Shown here in pieces: positions 35,682 to 43,617 of a stretch of 58,193 nt of DNA (the stretch's first letter is position 1; each line of letters opens with the position of its first letter). The position numbers and the translations under genes were made by a program. The notes under the pieces were generated by a model that was not told the origin of the DNA, did not search any database, and saw nothing but the letters and a program-made list of their open reading frames with translations. The stretch is from Bacteroidales bacterium (GTDB lineage Bacteria; Bacteroidota; Bacteroidia; Bacteroidales; UBA932): positions 1 through 58,193 of the forward strand of contig JAFTDJ010000054.1 of NCBI GenBank assembly GCA_017454265.1. The letters are read 5' to 3'.

Positions 35682-35996
35682 TTACTCAATCTGGATCTTG
35701 CTGAGCGAAGAATTAAGGAAGTGCGCTATGCTCCCCGTGCCGGCATCGAAGCCGCGCAGCAGGTCAACCTGGTTCTTCATCAGGGCTATCAGGGGGGAAA
35801 TGACTATTGCCGTGCCCTCCATAAGCAGGGCGGGAAGCTGGTAGCACAGCGATTTTCCTCCGCCCGTAGGCATAAGCACGAAGGCGTCCCCGCCCTCCAT
35901 CAGATGGCGTATTACGCTTTCCTGGTCGCCCTTGAAAGTGTCGTAACCGAAGAATTCCTTCAGCGTCTTGTGAATGGTGGCGGAATCTATGCTCAT
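35682..35996 (-). CDS. recQ: RecQ helicase N-terminus (Walker A part, ends at an in-frame TAA)
   Basis: The 104 residues hold the RecQ start: ATIHKTLKEFFGYDTFKGDQ, then LMPTGGGKSLCYQLPALLME with the Walker A motif GGGKS, and VISPLIALMKNQVD. It ends at HFLNSSLSKIQIE followed by TAA (35684-35682). The next codons (GTG AGG GCC GAC) continue the normal RecQ sequence VRADLIAGKTKILYVAPE, so GAA (Glu) to TAA is the simplest explanation. There is no frame change and no deletion. It starts 7 bases after the DUF1015 gene stop. Confidence 0.85.
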   Translation of the reverse strand: MSIDSATIHKTLKEFFGYDTFKGDQESVIRHLMEGGDAFVLMPTGGGKSLCYQLPALLMEGTAIVISPLIALMKNQVDLLRGFDAGTGSIAHFLNSSLSKIQIE

Positions 35997-36002
35997 TTCG
36001 GG

Positions 36003-37301
36003 TCAGTCTAATGTGTGAATTGCCAGTCCGGAACGGAGTTTAGGCTCGAACCATGTGGTTTTTGGCGGCATTATGTTACCTGTGTCGGCAATATTGATGA
36101 GCTGCTGCATGGAAACTGGATAAAGGGCGAAGGCAACTTTCATTTCGCCGGAATCGACACGGCGGGAGAGCTCCTCCAGGCCACGGATACCGCCTACGAA
36201 GTCTATGCGCTTGTCTGTACGGAGGTCCTTGATTCCCAGAATCTTATCCAGCACCAGGTTGCTCAGGATGGTTACGTCCAGCACGCCTATAGGGTCCGAG
36301 TCGTCGTAGCGGCCGGGTCTGGCAGTGAGGCTATACCATACCCCTTCTATGTACATTGCGAAATTATGCAGTCCGCTGGGGTGATAGATCTCGGAACAGC
36401 TGCAATGACAAGGGTATTCGCAGTTGCAGGTGCCGCCGTCCCGGGTGCAATCGCACTTGCATTCCACTATGAAATCATTTTCCAAGGCCTTAAAGAAGTC
36501 TTTGGTATCCAGCCCGTTAAGGTCTTTGACCACGCGGTTGTAGTCTATGATTGCGAGCTGGCTCTCGGGGAAGCAGACCGCCATGAAGAAGTTGTACTCT
36601 TCGTCTCCGGTGTGACTGGGATTCTGAGCCTTCTTTTCCGCTCCTACGCGGGCTGCCGCTGCGGTACGGTGGTGGCCGTCGGCCACGTAGAAAGCATCTA
36701 TGTCCTGCGTAAATATCTCCGTGATACGGGCGTTCACTGAGCTGTCATCGATTACCCAGAAGGTATGCACGAAGCCGTTTTCGTCGGTAAACTTGTATTC
36801 CGGCGCACCGGCGGCGGTCCGGGCAATTATGAAGCCGAGCTCTTCGTTGTCTTTGAAGGCAAAGAAGACCGGTTCTATGTTGGCGTTCTGTATGCGCACA
36901 TGAATCATACGGTCGTCTTCCTTGTCTTTGCGCGTGAGCTCGTGTTTCTTTATGGCTCCGGAGGCATAGTCGTCGGTATGGGCGCAGAGTACGATGCCGT
37001 ACTGGGTGCGTTTGCCCATTGTCTGGGCATATACATAGTATTTTTCTTTGTCTTCGCGCACCAGCCAGCCCTTCTCCTGCCACGCCCGGAAGTTCTCTAC
37101 GGCGCGGTCGTAGGTGCGCTGCTCGTGCTCGCCGGCAATGGGTTCAAAGTCTATCTCGGGCTTGGTGATATGCAGCAGGGACTTCTCTCCCGCCATCTTG
37201 CGGGCTTCTGCAGAATTCAACACATCGTAAGGGGGCGCGGCAACTTCAGTGACGATATTGCGCGGTGGCCTCAGGGCCGCAAAAGGTTTTACTCGTACCA
37301 T
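36003..37301 (-). CDS. DUF1015 protein with an eight-cysteine insertion
   Basis: The protein has 432 residues and matches DUF1015: MVRVKPFAALRPPRNIVTEV, AAPPYDVLNSAEARKMA, YDRAVENFRAWQEKGWL, YVADGHHRTAAA, LAIIDYNRVVKDLNG, HTLD end. In many Bacteroidetes this family lies next to serC and serA; here the two are 4 kb apart and on opposite strands. Residues 281-302 contain eight cysteines (C-K-C-D-C, T-C-N-C, C-H-C-S-C), a metal-binding-looking insert I do not know from the family. Function is unknown; the family is linked to serine metabolism by context only. A -33/-7 promoter (37318-37349) precedes it, and recQ and dnaG probably follow on its transcript. Confidence 0.9.
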   Translation of the reverse strand: MVRVKPFAALRPPRNIVTEVAAPPYDVLNSAEARKMAGEKSLLHITKPEIDFEPIAGEHEQRTYDRAVENFRAWQEKGWLVREDKEKYYVYAQTMGKRTQYGIVLCAHTDDYASGAIKKHELTRKDKEDDRMIHVRIQNANIEPVFFAFKDNEELGFIIARTAAGAPEYKFTDENGFVHTFWVIDDSSVNARITEIFTQDIDAFYVADGHHRTAAAARVGAEKKAQNPSHTGDEEYNFFMAVCFPESQLAIIDYNRVVKDLNGLDTKDFFKALENDFIVECKCDCTRDGGTCNCEYPCHCSCSEIYHPSGLHNFAMYIEGVWYSLTARPGRYDDSDPIGVLDVTILSNLVLDKILGIKDLRTDKRIDFVGGIRGLEELSRRVDSGEMKVAFALYPVSMQQLINIADTGNIMPPKTTWFEPKLRSGLAIHTLD

Positions 37302-37317
37302 AGGTTATTAATTTAAC

Positions 37318-37349
37318 CGAAGGTACGAATATTTTTGTACTTTTGCAAA
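37318..37349 (-). promoter_or_regulatory. Promoter of the DUF1015-recQ-dnaG operon
   Basis: On the minus strand TTTG (37349-37346) and TACCTTCG (37325-37318) are 20 bases apart, near the TAnnTTTG consensus with one change. The start is 16 bases downstream of the -7 box. It overlaps the opposite -7 box of the BtuG-like gene. Confidence 0.6.
37338..37345 (+). promoter_or_regulatory. -7 box for the BtuG-like gene
   Basis: TACTTTTG fits TAnnTTTG and lies 27 bases before the ATG at 37373. No good TTTG is found 20 bases upstream. The two promoters of this intergenic region overlap, so they may compete. Confidence 0.5.
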
Positions 37350-37372
37350 CGCTAATTCAAATTATTGTTTGC

Positions 37373-38534
37373 CATGGAAAAAGCATTTTTGCTTCTGCTT
37401 GCCGGCATGTTTGTGCTAAGCGCGTGCGACGGCACCCTTTTTCCGGAAAAACCATCCATCGACTCCGAGCTCAAGGGAGAAGCGGTAGATATCAGCGGTC
37501 TGTCGGACTTCCGGAAGCTGTTCGTGCTCAATGAAGGCCAGATGGGCTCCAACAACGCTTCGCTGGACATGCTGCGCATCTCCGACGCCAACTACATCAC
37601 AGGGGTGTTCAAGAAGATGAATCCCTCCGAAGGCGCAAGCCTCGGCGACGTCGGCAATGACATAGCGGTAATTGGTGACGAAATCTGGATTGCAGTGAAC
37701 AACTCCGGAATAGTGGAGGTACTGAGCGCCAAGGACGAGACCGAACTGGCGGCCATCCAGGTCCCTATGCCGCGCTGTCTCGCCTACGACGACAACTACG
37801 TGTACGTAAGTTCCTGGAACGGGGCGGTGGCGGTTTACGGGCCCGACTGGTCCGTGGATGCAGAAAAATCCAAAAACCCCAGGGGCGCGGTGTACCGTAT
37901 AGACCGCAAGACCAAAAAACTGGACGGGAAGGGCGTCGAAGTCGGCTACCAGCCGGAAGGACTGGCCGTCTGCAAAGGTAAACTCTATGTAGCCAATTCC
38001 GGAGGCATAGCATCGTCCCTGCCGCCAGCATACTCCTACGACAAAACCGTCAGCGTAATAGACGCCGGGACTTTCGTGCTGGAGAAGAGCATAGATGCGG
38101 AAATAAACCTTCAGAAGGTGTTTGCCGACAGCAAGGGCAACGTCTATATCAACTCTTTCGGCAATTATTACAGCATCCATTCCGGCCTATGGCAGATCAA
38201 GTCCGACGGCTCGGTCCACAAGGTTGCCGATTACGCCAGCTATGTGGCATTCCACGACGACACGGTATACTGCATTGGCAACGAAAACGAGTTCGACTAC
38301 ACCGCTCCTGCAAAAACCACAGCCTGGAAATGCAGGAACGGGGCCAAAGAGGCCTGGAACATAGACCTGGGCGGAGGTAATCCATACGCCGTCGCGGCAT
38401 TGCCCGGGAACTGCTTCGTGATTGCCGACGCAGGGGATTATTATAACCCCGGCACAGTGAGCCTGTTTACGGACGGAGCAAAAAAATGGAGCGCAAGCGC
38501 AGGCGTCTGTCCCGGTCACTTCGCCATCTGGTAG
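37373..38534 (+). CDS. BtuG-like surface lipoprotein, YncE/DUF5074 beta-propeller
   Basis: From the ATG at 37373 the protein has about 386 residues. MEKAFLLLLAGMFVLSACDG is a lipoprotein signal (lipobox LSAC). The mature part has propeller-blade repeats: LFVLNEGQMGSNNASLDML, DEIWIAVNNSGIVEVLSA, YVYVSSWNGAVAVYG, YQPEGLAVCKGKLYVANSGG, DSKGNVYINSFGNYY. This is the DUF5074 type seen in BtuG, which binds cobalamin on the cell surface. The next gene encodes a TonB receptor of BtuB type, a strong contextual match. The 71-base gap upstream is too short for a cobalamin riboswitch, so cobalamin itself is probable but not proved; another corrinoid or haem is possible. Confidence 0.65.
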
Positions 38535-40412
38535 TTGCGTAAGGCACTCTCAATCATTCTTCTTGCGGTTTCCTGGAGCCTGAGTGCACAGGAAGCCGAC
38601 ACACTTGCAGCCTCACGCGTCAGCTCCTCCAGGGACATTCCTGTAACGCGCGCCGCAGAAGAAGCCGTGCCGGACGACCAGCATGCCCTGGCGGCCGACG
38701 CGGTGCGCCGCTTTACAGGAGTGCAGCTGAAGGACTACGGAGGCGCAGGGGGCCTGAAGACCGTGAACGTGCGCAGCCTCGGCAGCGAACATGTGGGCGT
38801 TTTCATAGGCGGCATCCAGGTAGATAACGCCCAGAACATGCAGGTTGACCTGGGCAGGTTCTCCACCGGCAGTTTCGGCACCATAGCCCTGTATAACGGC
38901 CAGAAGAGCCGCCGGCTTCAGAGCGCAAAAGAATATGCCGGCGGGGCGGCCCTCTACCTGGAGCCCGCACGGCCGCAGGAAGACGCCTGGCACATACGCG
39001 TCCGGGGAGGCTCCTTCCTCACTGCCGGAGCTGCCGTCAGAAGGGACAAGGTCTGGAAGGCCCTGCGCCTGAGCTACGGCGCCGAGGTCCTGTACAGCGG
39101 CGGCCGCTACCCGTTCCGCTTCTTCGACACCACCCTGGTACGGGAGAACTCCGACATCCGTTCCCTGCGCCTGGAGACCCGCCTGGAGGGCGAATTGCTT
39201 GGGGGAGGCTGGGACCTGACACTTTACGGCTACGGCTCGGAGCGGGGCTTCCCCGGGCCGGTCATCCGACGCGCCGCGGGATTTCCCTTCAGCGCCGAGC
39301 GTCAGGCCGACCAGGACTCCTTCCTGCAGGGGAGCTGGCGCTCAGACCAGTACGGCCCCTACTCCGTCGCCGTGCGCTTCAAGCTGGCCGACAGCTACAC
39401 TCACTACGACGCTCATTCGGAAAAGAATCCCATGGCGATGCCCTGCGACATGCGTTTCCGGCAAAGGAGCGCGTATCTGTCGCTGGCGCAATCGCTGGAG
39501 CTTAACCGGCGATGGTCCGTTGACTGGGCCGTCGATGCCCAGCGGAACGTGCTGCAGGCCGACAGGAACTATACCGCAGAACCGAAGCGCACCGCTTTGA
39601 CGACGGTGCTGGCAGCACGACACATACGGGAACGCTTCCGGGCTGCCGCGCACGTTCTCTGGCAGGGGGCATGGGATGCGGGAGCCTTTTTTGCGGCGTG
39701 GATGCCCTCCGCGAGCGTTCACTGGGAGCCCCTCGGATGGCTGGAGCTGGAGGCATTCGCCAAGGGCAGCTGCCGCCTCCCCTCCTTCAACGACCTCTAT
39801 TACATTGCCATCGGGAACGTGAACCTGCAGCCCGAGTACGCCAGGCAGTTCGGACTCGACCTGAGGGTGCACAAGGGGCATCTGTCGGCCAGGCTGTCTC
39901 CCTACTACAACAGGGTGACGGACAAGATAGTGGCCTTGCCCACCGCATCCCAGTTCCGCTGGAGCATGCTGAACATAGGCCGGGTGGACGTGGCCGGGCT
40001 TGACGCAAAACTGGAAGCCGGGGGCGTTCTTGGGCCCCTGCGGCTGGACGGAATCGTGCGCTACAGCTTCCAGCGTGCCCTGGACCACTCCGACTCCTCC
40101 AGGCAGACCTACGGCCTGCAGATACCTTACGCCCCCGTGCACAGCGGGAGCGTAAACTTGCAGATGCAGTGGAAAGGCTGGGCTCTTGCGTGGGAGAGCA
40201 GCATTACCGGCCACAGGTGGTCGGCCACGTCGGTATCGGAAGACTACTACCTTCCGGCGTGGAGCATAAGCGACGTAATCCTGAGCAAGACCCTTGGGAA
40301 GTTCAAGGCATCCGTGCGGGCCGGCAACATATTCAACGCCCAATACCAGCTGGTAAAGGGCTATCCTATGCCGGGGGCCAGCGTGACGCTGAATCTTGGG
40401 ATGGAGATTTAA
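38535..40412 (+). CDS. btuB: TonB-dependent receptor, BtuB-like
   Basis: The protein has 625 residues. It starts with TTG at 38535, immediately after the propeller gene's stop, and MRKALSIILLAVSWSLSAQ is a signal peptide. The plug domain reads ADAVRRFTGVQLKDYGG, GGLKTVNVRSLGSEH, QVDLGRFSTGSFG and ALYNGQ, very close to the plug of the BtuB that pairs with BtuG in Bacteroides. A 22-stranded barrel follows, ending MPGASVTLNLGMEI. There is no carboxypeptidase-regulatory-like N-terminal domain, which also fits BtuB. It would import corrinoids using TonB-ExbBD energy. The last bases overlap the convergent gene at 40409 by four. Confidence 0.75.
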   Translation: MRKALSIILLAVSWSLSAQEADTLAASRVSSSRDIPVTRAAEEAVPDDQHALAADAVRRFTGVQLKDYGGAGGLKTVNVRSLGSEHVGVFIGGIQVDNAQNMQVDLGRFSTGSFGTIALYNGQKSRRLQSAKEYAGGAALYLEPARPQEDAWHIRVRGGSFLTAGAAVRRDKVWKALRLSYGAEVLYSGGRYPFRFFDTTLVRENSDIRSLRLETRLEGELLGGGWDLTLYGYGSERGFPGPVIRRAAGFPFSAERQADQDSFLQGSWRSDQYGPYSVAVRFKLADSYTHYDAHSEKNPMAMPCDMRFRQRSAYLSLAQSLELNRRWSVDWAVDAQRNVLQADRNYTAEPKRTALTTVLAARHIRERFRAAAHVLWQGAWDAGAFFAAWMPSASVHWEPLGWLELEAFAKGSCRLPSFNDLYYIAIGNVNLQPEYARQFGLDLRVHKGHLSARLSPYYNRVTDKIVALPTASQFRWSMLNIGRVDVAGLDAKLEAGGVLGPLRLDGIVRYSFQRALDHSDSSRQTYGLQIPYAPVHSGSVNLQMQWKGWALAWESSITGHRWSATSVSEDYYLPAWSISDVILSKTLGKFKASVRAGNIFNAQYQLVKGYPMPGASVTLNLGMEI

Positions 40413-40948
40413 CCTTCGTCCTCGTCGTAGATGATTTCTTCCTTGTCTTCCTCCTCGGAAGCTTCGCCGTCCTCGTCGTCTTCATCGTCATCTTCGTCTC
40501 CTCCGGGGATGCCGGGGAGTTTGCGATGCTGCTGGGGAAGGTCTTCGAAGGCCACGTAGCCGTTTTCGAACTCCAGGGGCACAGGGCCCTTGGTATCGAC
40601 GAGGGCGGGGGCTGAGGCAGCGCCGGGCTCCTCGGCTTCCAGGGTCACGTTCACGCTCTTGCGGGCGGCGACGTCGTAGAAATAAACGAACTTCACTATC
40701 CCGTCTTTAACGGTCTTCTGCACAGAGACGGCATCCACGGCGCCGAAGCCCAGGTCCTGCAGCGCATAGCGCGCCACCACCTCGCCGGCGGCATTGAAAG
40801 CCTTGAAAAGAATGGGCTGGTCAACTGTGAACTCAAGATCCGCGCGAAGCTGCTTGTGGAAGGTGTACAGGGAACTGTTCCCGTCTATCTTATACACTCT
40901 GTAGAAACCTTTTATACCTTCCAGGGTGACTCTGTACGTGTAAATCAT
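40409..40948 (-). CDS. Plasmid pRiA4b ORF-3-like protein with acidic tail
   Basis: The protein has 179 residues. MIYTYRVTLEGIKGFYRVYKI, SLYTFHKQLRADLEF and a tract resembling LQDLGFGAVDAVSV and IVKFVYFYDVAARKSVNVTL follow the outline of Bacteroidetes proteins of the pRiA4b ORF-3 fold. The last about 35 residues are nearly all Asp and Glu, ending EEDKEEIIYDEDEG. The family's role is not known to me, and the old plasmid link says nothing about its function here. It lies on the opposite strand to its neighbours and overlaps the BtuB-like gene by four bases. Confidence 0.6.
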   Translation of the reverse strand: MIYTYRVTLEGIKGFYRVYKIDGNSSLYTFHKQLRADLEFTVDQPILFKAFNAAGEVVARYALQDLGFGAVDAVSVQKTVKDGIVKFVYFYDVAARKSVNVTLEAEEPGAASAPALVDTKGPVPLEFENGYVAFEDLPQQHRKLPGIPGGDEDDDEDDEDGEASEEEDKEEIIYDEDEG

Positions 40949-40994
40949 AATAGTCTTTTCACAAATTCAATATGCGAAGATACAAAAAAACCGC

Positions 40995-41002
40995 TAACTT
41001 TG
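40995..41002 (+). promoter_or_regulatory. -7 box of the IMPACT/YigZ gene
   Basis: TAACTTTG matches TAnnTTTG. Its last base is only 7 bases before the ATG at 41010, so the transcript would begin at or near the start codon. No clear TTTG lies 20 bases upstream. Confidence 0.5.
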
Positions 41003-41009
41003 GCCTTCG

Positions 41010-41606
41010 ATGGGTGATATTTATAAAAGCATAGCCTCAAAATCCGACGGACTGTTCAAGGACAACGGCAGCCGCTTCATAGCTTCGGCATGGCCGGTCG
41101 AGTCGGAAGAAGAAGTGAAAAGTATAGTGGATTCACTGAAAAAGGAATACCACGACGCCCGTCACCATTGCTACGCGTACCGCCTTGGCGCAGACGGCGG
41201 AATATGGCGTGCAAACGACGACGGAGAGCCCTCCGGCAGCGCCGGGAGACCGATTCTGGGGCAGATAGACTCCGCAGGCCTGAGCGACGTGCTGGTTGTG
41301 GTCGTACGCTATTTCGGCGGCATCAAGCTGGGCATCCCCGGCCTCATAAGGGCTTACAAGACTTCCACCGCCGACGCCTTGGGCAACGCCTCCGTATGCG
41401 AAAAAATCGCCGGCAGCTGGTACCGCGTGGGATTCGGCTACGACGCCATGCCCCAGGTGATGAAAATGGTAAAAGACCTGGACCTGCCGCAGCGCGGCCG
41501 GGAATTCGGCAACGACTGCACCATGGAGCTGCGTGTACGCGACAGTCTCAGGGAAGATTTTTTGGAAAGAACGAGTACAATCTGTACATTTGCAGACTTA
41601 TTATAA
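41010..41606 (+). CDS. IMPACT/YigZ family protein
   Basis: The protein has 198 residues with the UPF0029/IMPACT signature: [51 protein letters not shown], and [23 protein letters not shown]-terminal ferredoxin-like half follows. The bacterial members are thought to affect translation or stress control, but no precise activity is established. The serC promoter lies inside its 3' end (41561-41592). Confidence 0.9.
   Translation: MGDIYKSIASKSDGLFKDNGSRFIASAWPVESEEEVKSIVDSLKKEYHDARHHCYAYRLGADGGIWRANDDGEPSGSAGRPILGQIDSAGLSDVLVVVVRYFGGIKLGIPGLIRAYKTSTADALGNASVCEKIAGSWYRVGFGYDAMPQVMKMVKDLDLPQRGREFGNDCTMELRVRDSLREDFLERTSTICTFADLL
41561..41592 (+). promoter_or_regulatory. serC promoter inside the yigZ-type gene
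   Basis: TTTG (41561-41564) and TACATTTG (41585-41592) are exactly 20 bases apart, an ideal Bacteroidetes promoter. serC starts at 41615, giving a leader of about 15 bases. The whole element lies in coding sequence or just before its stop. Confidence 0.7.
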
Positions 41607-41614
41607 ATAACACT

Positions 41615-42691
41615 ATGGCCAAAAAAGTTCACGTTTTCAACGCAGGCCCCTGCCTTCTGCCGCAGGTCGCCATCGACAATTCCATCGAAGCCCTCAAGGA
41701 CTTCGCAGGCACCGGCGTTTCACTTATTTCCATCTCCCACCGTACCAAGGAGTGGGATGCAGTGATGGACGAATGCCGCAGCCTCTGGAAGGAACTGCTT
41801 AATATACCTGACGATTACGAAGTTGTATTCCTTGGCGGCGGCGCCAGCATGGGATTCCTCTACGTAGCCATGAACTTCCTGGAGAAGAAAGCCGCATACC
41901 TGGATACCGGCGTATGGGCACACAAGGCCCTCAAGGAAGCGCAGGGACTTGGCGAGGCTTATGCAATAGCCTGCTCCAAGGACCGGAACTACTGCTACGT
42001 ACCCAAGGGATTCGACATTCCCGCCGACATCGATTACCTGCACGTCACCACCAACAATACCATATACGGCACGGAGCTCAAGACCGATCTGGACTGCCCC
42101 GTCCCCCTCATCGCCGACATGTCTTCCGACATCCTTAGCCGCAAGGTGGACGTGAGCAAATACGCCATGATTTACGGCGGCGCCCAGAAGAATGCAGGCC
42201 CTGCAGGCGTAACCTTCTACATCATCAAGAAGGACGTCCTGGGCAAGGTGAGCCGTTACATTCCCACTATGCTGGACCTCCGTACCCACATGGACAAGCT
42301 CTCCATGTTCAACACCCCTCCCGTGTTCTCCATCTTCGTGATGAACGAGACCCTGAAGTGGCTCAAGGGCATTGGCGGACTGGACGCCATCCATGCAATA
42401 GACCAGAAGAAAGCTGATACCCTCTATGCCGAGATAGACCGCAACAGCCTGTTCCGCGGCACCGCAGACAAGGAGGACCGCTCAATAATGAATGTCTGCT
42501 TTGTTCCTGCAGAAGGCCGTGAGGACATCCAGGACGAGTTCCTCGCCTTCGCAAAGGAGCGCGGCATGATAGGCCTCAAGGGCCACCGCAGCGTGGGCGG
42601 ATTCCGCGCGTCCCTGTACAACGCCTGCAGCCAGGAAGATGTGGACGCCCTCGTCGCCTGCATGCAGGAATTCGAGAAACTTCACGTTTAA
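41615..42691 (+). CDS. serC: Phosphoserine aminotransferase
   Basis: From the ATG at 41615 the protein has 358 residues. Upstream reading frame is open but belongs to the overlap with the previous gene. [20 protein letters not shown] and [18 protein letters not shown] are typical, and Lys192 in [12 protein letters not shown] binds the pyridoxal phosphate. [20 protein letters not shown] closes the sequence. It converts 3-phosphohydroxypyruvate and glutamate to phosphoserine and 2-oxoglutarate. It stands directly before serA, which supplies its substrate. Confidence 0.97.
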   Translation: MAKKVHVFNAGPCLLPQVAIDNSIEALKDFAGTGVSLISISHRTKEWDAVMDECRSLWKELLNIPDDYEVVFLGGGASMGFLYVAMNFLEKKAAYLDTGVWAHKALKEAQGLGEAYAIACSKDRNYCYVPKGFDIPADIDYLHVTTNNTIYGTELKTDLDCPVPLIADMSSDILSRKVDVSKYAMIYGGAQKNAGPAGVTFYIIKKDVLGKVSRYIPTMLDLRTHMDKLSMFNTPPVFSIFVMNETLKWLKGIGGLDAIHAIDQKKADTLYAEIDRNSLFRGTADKEDRSIMNVCFVPAEGREDIQDEFLAFAKERGMIGLKGHRSVGGFRASLYNACSQEDVDALVACMQEFEKLHV

Positions 42692-42696
42692 AGGAT

Positions 42697-43617
42697 ATGA
42701 AAGTACTTGTTGCAACCCAGAAGCCCTTTGCAGCGGTTGCCGTAAAGGGCATCAAAGACATACTCGGGGCCGCGGGACACGAGGTCTCCGTATTTGAAAA
42801 ATACGCCGCCCAGGAAGACCTTGTGGCTGCAGTCGCCGATGCCGAGGGCATCATAATCCGTTCCGACAAAGTGACCGCGGAAGTCATTGCCGCCGCCCCC
42901 AAGCTTAAAATAGTGGTGCGCGCCGGCGCCGGATTCGACAACGTTGACCTGGCCGCCGCAAGCGCGCGCGGTATCGTGGTCATGAACACTCCGGGACAGA
43001 ACTCCAACGCAGTGGCCGAGCTTGCAGTGGCTATGATGATTTTCATGGCCCGCACCCAGTTCACACCCGCCACCGGCAGCGAGATCGCCGGAAAGACCCT
43101 GGGCATCCAGGCCTTCGGAAACGTGGGTCGTCTGGTGGGCGCCAAGGCAAAGGCCCTGGGAATGAAGGTCAAGGCAATCGACCCTTTCCTCAAGCCGGAG
43201 CAGATTACCGACGGAGGCGCCGAACCCGCCGGGTCCCTGGAGGAATTGTACGCCACCTCCGACTACCTGAGCATCCACATCCCCGCCACGCCCCAGACCA
43301 TAGGCAGCATAGGCTACGAGCTCATCAGCAGCATGCCCAAAGGCGCAACGCTGGTGAACACAGCCCGCAAGGAGGTCATAGACGAGGCAGGACTGGAGAA
43401 GGCCCTGGAAGAGCGCCCGGACCTCAAGTACATCACAGACGTAGCCCCCGACAATTATGAGGCGCTTCGTGAGAAATTCGGCCTGCGCGTGTTTGCTACA
43501 CCAAAAAAAATGGGTGCACAGACCTCTGAGGCCAACATCAACGCCGGCCTGGCCGCAGCCCGCCAGATTACCGACTTCTTTGCCACCGGCAATACCAGAT
43601 TCCAGGTCAACAAATAG
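42697..43617 (+). CDS. serA: D-3-phosphoglycerate dehydrogenase
   Basis: The protein has 306 residues, the short type without an ACT domain. IIIRSDKVTAEVIAAAPKLK and VVRAGAGFDNVDLAAASARG open it. The NAD-binding motif is GKTLGIQAFGNVGRLVGAKA. IPATPQT and LVNTARKEVIDEAGLEKAL hold the usual catalytic Arg/Glu positions. It oxidises 3-phosphoglycerate in the first step of serine synthesis. It follows serC by five bases and shares one base with the next gene's GTG, so the TonB receptor may be co-transcribed. Confidence 0.95.
   Translation: MKVLVATQKPFAAVAVKGIKDILGAAGHEVSVFEKYAAQEDLVAAVADAEGIIIRSDKVTAEVIAAAPKLKIVVRAGAGFDNVDLAAASARGIVVMNTPGQNSNAVAELAVAMMIFMARTQFTPATGSEIAGKTLGIQAFGNVGRLVGAKAKALGMKVKAIDPFLKPEQITDGGAEPAGSLEELYATSDYLSIHIPATPQTIGSIGYELISSMPKGATLVNTARKEVIDEAGLEKALEERPDLKYITDVAPDNYEALREKFGLRVFATPKKMGAQTSEANINAGLAAARQITDFFATGNTRFQVNK

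Noticed and set aside
32451-36011. 1186-codon plus-strand ORF
   Set aside because: Antisense to dnaG and recQ throughout; no homology and no start context.
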